The notes under the pieces are model-generated. The model ran no database searches. It saw only the letters and a list, made by a program, of their open reading frames with translations, and had not been told where the DNA came from. A program made the translations under genes and the position numbers. 64,000 nt of DNA from Lactarius indigo (Eukaryota; Basidiomycota; Agaricomycetes; Russulales; Russulaceae): the NCBI GenBank assembly GCA_025766275.1, contig JAFKAC010000162.1, positions 1-64,000 of the forward strand. Reading direction: 5' to 3'. Positions 9,829 through 20,880 of this stretch are shown here, piece after piece (position 1 is the first letter of the stretch; each line of letters opens with the position of its first letter).

Positions 9829-12362
9829 ATGCACATCGCCCGCTTTGCCTTTGCCTTGTTTGCAAATCAAGCCGCCTTCGTCCTTGCCAACCCAATTTGG
9901 CCATTGACGGTACAGGAATTCGATGCGCCCACCGCGCAGGCTGGATTCTGCAAGGGCATCTTTCTCCCCCCGCTAGCCAATCTTGATAATGCAACGTTCT
10001 CTGGAGTCTGTAGCGGTCAAACCGCCCAGTTCTTGGGGATTCCTTATGCGCAACCCCCGTAAGCCCGGACCTACTCTTCGTCGTATAGTAGGCTAACGTG
10101 CGTGCGTATGTAGCACATGTGGCCGGCGTCTGCGCCTGCCTGAACCGCTGCCGCCCTACGAAGGGTTTTACGATGTCCATAAATTCGGGCCATCGTGTCC
10201 GCAACAGCGCTTGATCCTTCCTACGGGGCTCAATACGCAATTGGAGAAGGACGTAAGCAAAATCGTAGCCACCTTGTATGAAGACGTGACGACTGACAGT
10301 GAAGACTGTGAGGTGCCTCTTACGTTGCTGGACTTGGTCTTTTGTTGCTGAGCGCTTTTCATCACAAGGCTTGACCGTTAACGTTTTCACACCCGAGAGC
10401 GCTACGCCATCGTCGAAGCTTCCAGTACTCGTCGTAAGCATCAGCGCGGGGAATTCAATATCACTGGTTCCGCTCATAAGTGCATCGCTATAGTGGATCT
10501 TTGGTGGCGGTTTTGAGATAGGTGGATCAGCTAAGTACGAGTATTATCTCTTTTCTGGTGGCTATCTCTGAACACTATATCGTAAAGCTACGATGGCGGA
10601 CTCGTTGTTGCACGTTCCATGTTTATTGGGAAGCCAGTTATCTTCGTGAGCATGAACTACCGGTGAGTGGTAATCCCCTATGTCATATGTGGCTGCTTAG
10701 AAATTCCCTGCGCTTGCTAGTGTCTCAGGTACTCTGTGTGCGAGCTTCTTCCAAACACCTCTAAACTATTTTGTACTTTTTTCGCAGCGCTTGGGTTCTT
10801 ACCTGGGAAGGAAGTCAAAGCGGCGAAGATTGGCAACCTTGGTCTCCAGGATCGTGAGCTAGTCCTCATCATCTCGCATTTCAAGCTGTTGATACAAATA
10901 TAAGAGCGTCTCGCATTAAAATGGGTCCAGAGATATATCACAGCATTTGGTGGCGATCCTTCCAAAGTGACAATGTTAGCCTGCGGCGTCTGAATACCCT
11001 TTTACACAATTATCCCTTAATTTTTTCCTGCTAGATGGGGGGAAAGCGCGGGTGCCATTTCGGTGGCTCTGCACATGCTGGTCAATAACGGTAATCAAGA
11101 GGGCCTGTTTAGGGGTGCGATCATGCAGTCGGGTGGTCCTATCCCTGTCGGGGATATCGAGCACGCCAGTGGCCAAGACGTTTACGACACTTTCGTGAAG
11201 AATGCGGCTTGTGACAATAGCCCCGATACCCTGGAATGCCTTCGTAGCATTCCGTATCCCAGGCTCAAGTACGCCATGGATATCTCGCCAAACTTCTTCG
11301 CGTATCAGGTGTGGAAGCATGGTGTCACCGTGGCGCCAGTGAAGTATGTAGCTCACTAGCAGAATCGTGCAGGGACTTGCACTGGCCTGGTTACCCCGCG
11401 TCGATGGCGTTTTCTTGACAGAGCCACCGCAATATGCTGTTTTGCGTGGTCACGTTGCAAACGTACCGATGATCACAGGCATGCCATTACCGTATGTCCC
11501 ACTCCGCGACGCGAAATGCTCAGCCGGTTAACAGGAAACTGCGACGACGAGGGTTCGTTGTTCTCGCTGTCATCTCTAAACGTCTCGTATGTTCCTATCT
11601 CTATATCTATTTTCGCATTCGGCCACTAACTAAATTCACGGACGGCAGCGACACAAAAGGGCTTGAGGATTATATGAAGGCATTTATGTTGCCGACTGCC
11701 ACGAAAACGGAAATCGGTTTCCTCTTGCAATATTATCCAGACGACCCGCAGGTCGGATGCCCGTTCGGCACTGGGATCAGGAATATTCTCAGTACGCCCC
11801 CCTTTTTTCCCCTTCGGCCTCGAGTTTGAAGTTGGCCAGGCCCACAGTTCAAGCGAATCGCGGCTATCCAGGGAGATATCGTCTTCCACAGCCCACGTCG
11901 CTTTCTCTTGAAACATCAATCCAGCAAGCAGAACAGTTGGGCTTTCAGTGAGTCTAAATTTTAGCAGAACCCTTCAAATCGTCCGATCAGTGCACACACA
12001 CAGTTCATAAGCGGGGAAAGAATACTCCTTTTATTGGAGCGGTAAGCTCATGCTCTTTGCAAGTCAACTTTTGCTCTTTCAAAAGAACTTATAATTGGCG
12101 CCGCCATTCTCCAAAGGCTCATGCGACGGACCTTCTGAATTCATTCGGCGACCAGGAACTGACAGACTATTTCATCTACTTCGCCCGAAACTCGGATCCC
12201 AATGGCGACCTCGGGATCCCATGGCCGCGGTACGACGTGCGAAATCCGACGGTGCTCATATTCCAGGACAGCCCATTCTTTCCGGTGATCACGGGGACCG
12301 ACGACTATCGTATCGGCCCTCTGAACTTTGTTGCAAACTTGTCGTTGCTACACCCCATCTGA
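9829..12362 (+). CDS. secreted type-B carboxylesterase/lipase
   Basis: Alpha/beta-hydrolase of the cholinesterase/Candida rugosa lipase family, hydrolysing ester bonds outside the cell. The N-terminus is a signal peptide (MHIARFAFALF... ending near ANPIW). Then come FLGIPYAQPP, KFGPSCPQ, DCLTVNVFTPES, WIFGGGFEIGG (oxyanion region), FVSMNYR, LGFLPGKE, GNLGLQDQ, WVQRYITAFGGDPSKVT, IWGESAGAIS (nucleophile Ser), a CDDEGS block (likely acidic triad member), SPQFKRIAAIQGDIVF, and GAAHATDLLNSFGD (catalytic His). The gene is split by about a dozen introns; most joins restore frame exactly. Two joins are odd: the intron at 11479-11534 needs a GC donor, and FVSMNYR to LGFLPG (about 10671-10787) is off by one base with the only GT...AG pair visible. 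All three triad residues are present. It is active if that junction is a base error; otherwise it is recently damaged. Confidence 0.88.
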
Positions 12363-13121
12363 GTAAAAAAAAAATAGGACTCTTTGTTTTCGTTTGATGT
12401 ACTGTATACTGTATACGTTATGGCGTGACGTCTTCTGGGGTTGACTTGGTAGTGGGTCCGTAGGCACTAGAGGTACTGTAATTGTACGATTTTCGACCCA
12501 CCACTACTGCACTTTTAATAGCATCATGAAAGTTCGAAAGAGTCGATCGGGGATCATTGAGAAAATGATAGAAACTTGGGGTGACCTTAATGCACGCGAG
12601 GACTCGGACATAGAGAAACGTTTAAATCACGGCCGTGGTTATGGGGACGGACCGTGCCAGGCTCGAGACACCAATAAAGAGAAGACAGTCCATAACTTGG
12701 TCCATAACACGCAGTCCGTGTATTATGATTTGCAGACCACAACGACATAACACGTTCTAAGTCTTACAGTATAATAACGCAATCCTTAGATTAATGCAGG
12801 TACTAATTCGAACAGCGATATATATTTTATCAAAGAAAAAAGAGGCATAGATGCCAGCTAAAAACATAGTGTTTGGAGAATCCGGGGAGTGTCGAGCTAC
12901 TTTTGGGCTCACTCGTTGCGGAATTGATTGATAACTATTGTGGTGTACTTCCGAGGACCTCGGGGTCACCCGTGGGTCGGCGTTGGTAGCTAATTCGATC
13001 GGAAGTTAATCGTGACGTTCAAGTGTCAGAGGAATCCGAGAGGTAGAGGCGATGAAGGAGCAAATAGCAAGCGCGAGGAGTATCGTGATAACAGTGTGAT
13101 GCAGTAGAGCGGATACACGAA
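12363..13121. other. intergenic between convergent genes
   Basis: Separates the 3' ends of the esterase (+) and the HIRIP3-like gene (-). It starts with an A-run and GTACTGTATACTGTATACG just after the esterase stop. A 74-codon open stretch at 12526-12750 has no supporting feature. Confidence 0.5.
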
Positions 13122-14887
13122 CTAGTCGTCGTCTGAGCTCTGGTCCTGAAGGAAGGCCATGATGCTCTTCCGCGCATTGTTCTGGCTCGGTTCAATCAGA
13201 CCGGAGTGGGAGCATGAATCAGCAAGGTCACTTACGACTACGGGCTGCTGACGGTCGGAGGCGCTCCCACTTTCCTGGTCCGAGGCGTCGTCAAGTATTT
13301 TGTCCTTATCACCACCCCTCTTGGACACGTGCTTGCTCGTGGCCTCCGTCTCGAACGGTTTCCCGGCTGCTACGGCCCTCCCGAACCTCTGCACGTCATC
13401 TGGGTAAGAGACCATGAGTATCCCTCGATCCTCTCAGGAAGAGGACATGTCACGTACCCAGCTCCTGCGCGAACTCGCGTCGATCACGGATTCTGATGGC
13501 TTGTTCCATACTCATCCGACCTTTCATGCCGAGGTCGCGGAGTATCTTACGGATGCGCGAGATTTGCGAATCGAGATCGAGGCCATTGAGCTCTTTGGCC
13601 CATATCTTGTGCACACCGCACGCCCTCACGAGGGCCTGCTCGAGTTAGGTCAGTAAGAGGAGTGCACAAGTTTCGTGAGGTTGTTAGTGAGACCTTGAGT
13701 TCCTTAATCGTTTCCTCTTCCTTAGAAAGGAGTTGCGCAGGTTTTTTAGCGCGCGCGGAATTCGCCTTGGGCTTTCCAGTATCAGAGCTCTGAAATAGGG
13801 TTTGAGACTACGGGCGCCGAACAAAAAGGTATCAGAAAACTGACCGTAGATTTCCTCCGACTTTTCTTCTTTATAGGTTCGTCTACTAGTGATGATACCT
13901 CTGAGCCGCTCTTTCACACACGGTGATCAGCACTTTAAGCGACTCTGCAAAGGGGTGGTGATATGCATACCTTAATTTCATCTGGGATACGATGAGACGA
14001 CGATGAGACCTTCGGTACCGTGTCAGAAATTTCTACGTCAGAGTCGCTCTATGAGGAAATCAGTGGCGTCTGGAGTGGGTTAGTAGGGTTGTGGACCTGG
14101 ACTACTATGGATGCGGACACGCGCTTGCGCTTCGGTCCCGACTGTGCGGTCTTGGTTGCCGGCGAACTGCGCTTTGCGACTCCGGAAAGGGGCTTGGATG
14201 ACTTTGCTTTCGAACTAGGGCGGACGGGCTTGCTCTCCTGTAGAGTTGGTTAGTGAACTGTGTGCATGCGAGCCGTCAGATTGGCATGTACAGTACCTCA
14301 TCGGCGTGCGCGCTCATATCCAACTTCACGTTACTCCGCGAGGTAGATGGTGTGGGTTCAACTGCAGAGTCAGAATCCGAAATAACTTCCTGAGGAAAAA
14401 AAGAATGATGATAATGAAGAGTTGATTTAACTGTTCTTGGCATACCTTTGACTTGGCAGACTTCGACAGCGACGAACGTCCACTCTGCCCAGCCTTCGAT
14501 ATCGAGCCGTTTTTCCCCGTTTTTCCGCCTCTGCTCGCACTTGCTCCTTGGGTCTGTTCGGATTGCTGGAACGATATTTGGGGGACAACGCTCGTGAGCG
14601 CTTTATCGGGCACTAAGGGAGACAAACACACACCATGGCATCATTAATTGCACGCTTGACAATGTCTTTGTATTTAGGGACGTCCAGGGTATTCTTGGGG
14701 AGTCCTAGCTCTTTTTCGACCTCGTTGCGCACGAGCCGTGGTGTGAGGGAGCTATGGGCCGTATCACATCGGCAGGGATCACGTAGAAAACAGAAACGCA
14801 CCTAAGAGATTTGTTCTCTCTACCTTTGGAGACGATGGAGAAAACGACCTGTGATATTTGTCCTGGTTCAGGGTCGGTGGTCGACAT
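13122..14887 (-). CDS. DEK_C / HIRIP3-like chromatin protein
   Basis: Probable nuclear histone-handling protein. Exon 1 starts MSTTDPEPGQIS at 14887 and joins (intron about 14803-14752) to SLTPRLVRNEVEKELGL followed by KYKDIVKRAINDAM, which is a DEK C-terminal domain at the N-terminus. The middle is Ser/Lys-rich and acidic (14630-13930), with several short introns. Near the C-terminus (about 13650-13450) is an ACGVHKIWAKEL...QISRIRKILRDLGMKG...EQAIRIRDRREFAQELG block, matching the conserved region of HIRA-interacting protein 3. The last exon ends FLQDQSSDDD, an acidic tail. DEK_C followed by this block is the fungal HIRIP3-type layout; human HIRIP3 binds HIRA and histones H2A/H2B. Domain calls are from remembered family patterns; exon edges in the middle are uncertain. 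STT3 lies 142 bp upstream on the same strand. Confidence 0.75.
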
Positions 14888-15029
14888 GTTATCGGTTCGG
14901 CCAAACCACTTAAGACGAGACGCGTCGTGCCAACACCCACGCTGCCCATGCTTATTACGTCATACACGCGTTTAGTCACGTGTAATTGATTATCAATCAA
15001 GCTACGTATAAGTTACACAACGTCCGAGT

Positions 15030-17892
15030 CTATATTGAACGACGGCGGACAGGTGGGCGCGTCCGCTTACGCTTCTTTCCCTGATCAAATGCGTTTGCAC
15101 TTTTTAAGTCTCGTCCGAGGGGATCGTCCTTCTTCACTTGATAGATGCGAACCTGCCAATTTCACAAATTTGAATAACAGTAAAGCCATCATGAAAAGGG
15201 AACTTACGATCCAGTTTTCGGACGTGAACGCTTCGTCTGTGTTACTGGTCAGTACGAGCCGTTCCCATGCGAACGAGAGAGCGCGAGCTCACCCAAATAA
15301 TCCAGGCTGGGCCCTGGCTTAGCGATCATCTGCCCACGAACACGGTCCTGCGCATGTCCACCACCAAAGAGCTCCGGGAACCTAAAGAAATTAATTATTA
15401 GCCGCACATTGTTCCAAGCGCCGCTGACGTACCGATAATACGACAACTTATACATCAGACTATTTTTCATGGTAGGCGACGCTTGGTCGTCAACACGATA
15501 GTCACCCTGAGGGGTAAAATACCGCGGTTCCTGGATTTCGTCAGGCCAAACGCCCTGGGCGATGCGCACCATCCAAAGGAATTTGTTGATATCGTCGCCA
15601 GAGTAGCCAATCACACCACCGAAGATGACGAGGACGTAGTCGACATCGTGTTTACGAAGGATAGGGTATGCGACCTCTTCAGAACTGGACATTGCCTTAC
15701 CCACCGTCGCGATGTGAGCTGTATGAGGGGCTTCATATTGACACACGGGGATACCACACTGAACCGCTTACTGTTGTTCCACGTATTATTGTCGACGAGA
15801 GTGGGGCGGTCCGCCATACCAGCAATCTGATAACCGTAGTCCCACCAGCTCATGACGACTGCGTCCTTTGGTGTGTTTTGTCGGAGCCAATAATATGCCT
15901 CCCGGAAGTCGTCGATAAGCTGCAACCCGTCTTGGTTGTGCGATGCGAGCACGACGCTAGGCGACGAGTAGGCCACGGACGTCACCCACGTACAGTGCAT
16001 AACGAAAAACAGTAACATCCCCAGCGCATTCACAATAACAACGGCGCGCGTGTCGAGCCCAAAGATCCCTCGTTGCGCAGGCTTGCCTTTCTTCGTGGTA
16101 GAGGGTCCCGATGTCACCATCTCCGTCAGAAGTTCCGCTACCGACGCGCCAGATGTAGGAGCCGCAGCTGACTTGTCCTTCTTTGATGCGTCCACCTTGT
16201 CACTGTCCGACACCTCGGGCTCCGTTGGGTCGATATACGTGTCAAAAACACTGGACAGAGCGACCGCTGCGGACACGCACACGATTGGCGTGAGCGTGAG
16301 CATCAGCCGCACCATCACACCAGCGAAGTAGCTCGCGACAAGAGCATAGATGATCACGAATACGTGCTCATCCCGTAGCTGTTTGAAACACAAGACGACG
16401 CCGGCCGGAAAGAGGAATATGAGAAAATGGAGGTCCATGAAAAAGGACGGCCATGCAGTGGGCTGATGCTCGGATACTGAAGCGATGATTGGGATGTACC
16501 TATGAAAAAATTAGAGATATCCAGTTATATGAGCTCAATCCCTAACTTTTTAGCGTATCCAGTGTCCCACAAAGAATAAAATCGCCCGGTCCACGGAGCG
16601 ATCCACCCTTTATACGTGAGACCAACGATGGCCAGTGTACCAAAGATACCAGCTGCGATGACACCACCAAACAAGAGCTGCTGGAACTGCTTGGACGACA
16701 CATGAGACCGAACGAGTTCCACGAACGCAACAATCTGCAAAAGACCGAAGACACCTGAAGGGACATCGATTGACATGGGGTATCAAACAAGACATGGGCA
16801 TACCTAGGGCGCCCATATGTTCGCTAGTACGGACGGGTTGGAACCCGACGAAGGGTACCTGCATGCTCGCCAATGTACCGATCGCATACCATGACGAGTA
16901 GCCCACATAAAGGCGGTTTGTGAAACGGCCCATCAGTGTGAGGGCGAGAGCGTGTAGCGGGATCATATTCGTGATGAATGCGTAGCCACCTGTGAAACAT
17001 ACATGGTCGGTGGTCATCTGTATCAAATGGGAAGGTTTTACTTACCCCAAGCTGCAACCATGTAGAAATAGAAAACGGCTGCGAGTGTTCCGTAGAGTGC
17101 ACTGCCTTGCTTCATAGCTTTGATCCAGAGATAGAAGGTGAACATGAGGAGGAAAATGGCGATGGCTTCATTGTCGTATGATCCTGCGACGGAACGGGAG
17201 ATGTACCCGGGAACAATACCAATGAAGGCGGCGGCCAGCAGGCCGGCACTCTCGTCTTTCATCTCCTTCGTGAACCTGTAGTAGGACGAGTAAGTACAGG
17301 TAAACTAGGCTAGTGGACATGAACTTACATATAGGTTGCCCAGGCCGTGAGAGCACTGAAACCAGGAGCGAGGAGAACGCAAACATTCCGTATGTCGACG
17401 GGGAGGTGAAGAGAATGCAAAAGGTTGTAGATGACGCCACTCGTTGCCATAAGGCCAGGATATATCGTGCCGCCGACGACTCGACCCAATGGGTACCACG
17501 CCGTAGGGTCAAACCAGTTCCAGAATTCCTACACACGTGTCAGTGAACCAACTCAACACGACACCGAAAGGAGACGTACATAGAATCCCTTGGACGCGAG
17601 TACCCTTGTTGCGCGACTAACTTGTATTCAGTAATGTATTCACAATGCTATGAACGAAGGACTCACTAATTGAACCATGGGTCGCTGAGGAGTAAACGTC
17701 AGGAGTGGTGTTGAAAAGGAGGCGACAGACTTACAATTCGTGTATAATACTCTCGAAGTTGATGACAGCGAACAAACGTGATGCAATGGCAGCACCGGAG
17801 ATAAAAGCAAACGCAACGATTCGGACCAGCGAGGCTGTATTCGCGACAGTCGCCGGAGAGAGGTCAGTAGGGAGCGGGTAGGCCTTTGGCAT
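15030..17892 (-). CDS. STT3: STT3, oligosaccharyltransferase catalytic subunit
   Basis: Multi-pass ER membrane enzyme transferring the lipid-linked glycan to Asn in N-X-S/T sequons. The ATG at 17892 gives [13 protein letters not shown]; the extension upstream has no ATG. Blocks: [17 protein letters not shown], the [15 protein letters not shown] region, [16 protein letters not shown] loop near 17240, [31 protein letters not shown], many hydrophobic helices, then the catalytic [13 protein letters not shown] (15809-15848), and [16 protein letters not shown] after splicing of a short intron. The tail exons read [25 protein letters not shown], then a Lys/Arg-rich end [15 protein letters not shown] before the stop at 15030-15032. 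Roughly ten introns of 50-70 bp. It appears complete. The 5' end is divergent from the first P450 copy, 139 bp away. Confidence 0.94.
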
Positions 17893-18031
17893 GGCCGTTG
17901 GATTAGTCTGGAACAAAGTCTAATCGTCGACGTGTCAATATATTATGAAATAATTATTCACAATAAGTTGTTATCGGACGGAATAGTCGCACTATATAGA
18001 CCGCATCGAGGTTGCATCTCTGTCACTTGGC
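17893..18031. promoter_or_regulatory. shared upstream region of STT3 and P450 copy A
   Basis: 139 bp separate the divergent starts. ACTATATAGACCGCA at 17991-18005 is a TATA-like element about 35 bp before the P450 start. The same ACTATATAGACCGCA string occurs upstream of copy C (27194-27208), and a related TCTATATAG lies upstream of copy B. The element is therefore part of the duplicated P450 unit, not of STT3. Confidence 0.6.
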
Positions 18032-19798
18032 ATGCCTGTTCTCCTCTTCGGATTTTCTGCGTGTGCCATTCTGGGCCCGGCTTGTGCGGCCCTCCTTGCT
18101 ATGCTTGGGCACAGATTCAGTCAGCGGAGCCTCCACAATGTTCCAGGACTGGGGTATGGTACAAAAGTGGGCTGCTGCTGAAAGGAATGAGCAGGTGATT
18201 GGCGTCACTTGTACAAACCCTTATATCTTTCCGTTCTCTGTATGCGCCGACCTTTCCACCTGTCTAGGCGCTCACCGCCGGGGGCAACGAAAGCTGTTAA
18301 ATCCCATATTCGGCGTCAATAACCTGCGCCATATGACCCCAATTTCTATCGGGTTGTACGACAGGATCTCTTGCTGCACGTTTTTTCTCGAAATCATGGG
18401 GCAAGGTGATCTCAGGTATTCCTCCGGTACACTTGAGCGCCGAAACGATGAATACTACAAAGCGCTCGAGGAGTGGCTGTGAGTTAAATAAACGCTTGGA
18501 AGTTGGCATCGTCTGACTTTGCTTTACAGACCAGCCGCTTCCTCTCTTGCAGTTTACCGAAGCCTGATTCCTTGCGTCTACAAGATATTTCACCCCAAAT
18601 TCTCAAGTTGGTGGGAAGAATGTTGCCACGGCCGAAATTGAGTCGTCTCATGGACCCTGAGCACTGAAGCGAGGCGTATTTACGAGAAGAGGGATTTGCT
18701 AGAATTAGGTGACAACGCAACCGTTCAGCAGGTTCGGGAAGGCAAGGACATCAGTCTTCTCAGTACGTACGACGCAGCATCATTTTCTAACAGAGGGCTC
18801 TGACTTGGAGATTTTCAGTGCGAGCTACTGCAGCGGAATCCGAGGACGATCGGCTAAGCGAAGAAGAACTGCTTGCACAAATGGCGTATGTCCCTGTGCG
18901 TTCTTGACCCGATGTCACCGCACTAATGTTTCTTGTAGAGTCCTTGTCTTTGCAGGAACAAATACAACAGCATCGGCTCTATCCCAGATCCTACATCTAC
19001 TTGCACTGCATCCTGACGTCCAGGATGGGCTCAGAAAGGAGCTGAAAGAGGCTTGCAAGGACAACAAGGATATGCCGCATGATCAACTTGTATATTTACC
19101 TTTCTTAGAAGCGGTGTGTCACGAAACTCTGCGCCTGTAGGTTGACCGTCCTACTTCTTCTCCGGGTTTCAAATTGAAAGCTGCTACATTTACTCAACAG
19201 CTCCTGGAGTGATGTTGTCTTCCCACTCTCTTCCCTCATTCGCGAAATCGACGGACGTAAAATCCATGAAGTCTATGCCGAAAAAAACAAATTCGTACAT
19301 CCAGATCTATAATTTGAATTGTGACCCATCGATCTAGAGGGCCGATGCAGCCGAATGGAAACCGGAGCGTTGGTTGGCACCGCTTCCTGAAAGCGTTGCG
19401 AATTTCCAAGGAATATGTGAGTGAAATGGATCTTCGCGACGATAGCGCTCCGTTGTTTACTAGGTCTGTCAGTATGACATTCATTGGCGGACCGCGGTCC
19501 TGCATGTATGTATGGTGCTGCCTCATTGAATCGAGCTAGTAGGCTGACCCAGCACGTGGCGGATTCAAGTTTTCACTGCTAGAAATGAGTAAGACGGTGG
19601 TTAAGCAAAAAATGTCTTGTGGGTCTGACTGGTCTTCTGTGTCTAGAGGTTGCGTTGTCGCAGATCGTTCCTACTTTTCGACTTGCACCGACTGAAGCCA
19701 AAATAGTTTGGAGATTCAGCGTCCTTTTGACTCCATCAATAAAGGGATCTGTCGAGTCGTTCTCTCCTGAGCTCTCGATCATGATATCTCGAGCATAG
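18032..19798 (+). pseudogene. cytochrome P450 copy A, decayed
   Basis: Related to copies B, C and D. It keeps an N-terminal membrane anchor (MPVLLFGFSACAIL), the I-helix LVFAGTNTTASALS, the K-helix ExxR (EAVCHETLRL), PERWLAPLPESV and the heme-site stretch MTFIGGPRSC. Damage visible against its siblings: the proline-rich hinge after exon 1 is deleted; the exon encoding the GTVARV...LVVSDP...ACNN region is missing between about 18240 and 18270; a frameshift then stops follow YAEKNKF (about 19290-19340); and the acceptor before the heme-loop Gly reads CACGTGG where copy B has CACATAGTGG. It cannot encode a full P450. Its 3' part is nearly identical to copy B in inverted orientation. Confidence 0.85.
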
Positions 19799-20880
19799 GG
19801 GTTACTCCTTGGTCCGTCTAGAACTCTTTACAGTTACGGTGATATGCTTTTGCTCCTAGTTGACACGTACTACCACATGGCCATCTCCTTTAATGCACAT
19901 GGCTCGTGAGCAGCCCGTAAACGAGAGTCAATATACAGGCTGGTAAACAGACGCCGTGAAACCAACTGTACCGTTCTGTATATCGCAGGTGTACCCTTTC
20001 AAGTTATATACAGACTGGTGACTCTTCTGGTCGGAGACATGGGACAGTTTATTGAGCGCCTAAACTAGGTCTCAACTCACTCGCTCGTTCCGTCGTACCA
20101 TAGTCACCTTCTCATCCCCTCTGTCAAATACGTGGGCCATTCACAGGGCAGGGGTGTTACTTGGGCCCGATCATAAAAATAAGCTCGGTGTATAATTTTG
20201 TCAGGTTCCTCAGAAAGTGCTGACGAAATTCTATTCAGTGGATGTATATGGTTGAACGCCTATCCCCCACGTCGTGCTTCACGGACGTGGTCGCGTTCCA
20301 CTCGAAATATGAACAAAGGGTTGATACAGCGACAGGCAGTACATGTCAAGTAGGGGCAGAATCTTGCCGACGTAATCGCAAGGGTCCCCAGGGAGCAACT
20401 CCTATGCTCGAGACATCATGATTGGAAGCTTAGGATGGGGCGACTCAATTGAGCTCTTTATCGATGGAGTCAAAATGCCGCCGTATCTCCAAACTACTTC
20501 AGCTTCGGTCGGCGCAAGTCGGAAAGTAGGAATGATCTGCGACAACGCAACCTCTAGACACAGAAGACCGGTCAGACCCACAAGACGGCCTTTGTTTAAT
20601 CATCGTCTTACTCATTTCTAGCAGTGAAAACATGAACCCACTATGTGCTGGGTCAGCCTACTAGCTCGATTCAATGAGACAGCACCATACGTACATGCAG
20701 GACCGCGGTCCGCCAATGAATGTCATACTGACAGACCTAGTTAGCAACTGGGCGCCATCGTCGCGAGGATATGTTTCGCTCACGTGTTAGCATATACGCT
20801 TGGGACATTCGCCTTTTCAACACTCTCGGGACGCGGTGCCAGCCAACGCTCCGGTTTCCATTCGGCTGCATCGGTCCCCC
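19330..20880. repeat. inverted repeat: 3' ends of P450 copies A and B, tail to tail
   Basis: Roughly 19330-19798 (+) matches 20402-20880 (-) across exons and introns, including the TCTGACTGGTCTTCTGTGTC intron end and the GCTGACCCAGCAC intron. The spacer of about 600 bp between the stops holds no recognised gene. Near identity in introns implies a recent inverted duplication or gene conversion. Confidence 0.8.
19799..20401. other. spacer between tail-to-tail P450 copies
   Basis: No ORF of note. ATATACAGGCTGGT at about 19932 and ATATACAGACTGGT at about 20008 form an imperfect short direct repeat. Nothing else was recognised. Confidence 0.45.

Noticed and set aside
12526..12750. Small 74-codon ORF after the carboxylesterase
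   Set aside because: No domain, no signal peptide and no sign of splicing; chance occurrence is likely.
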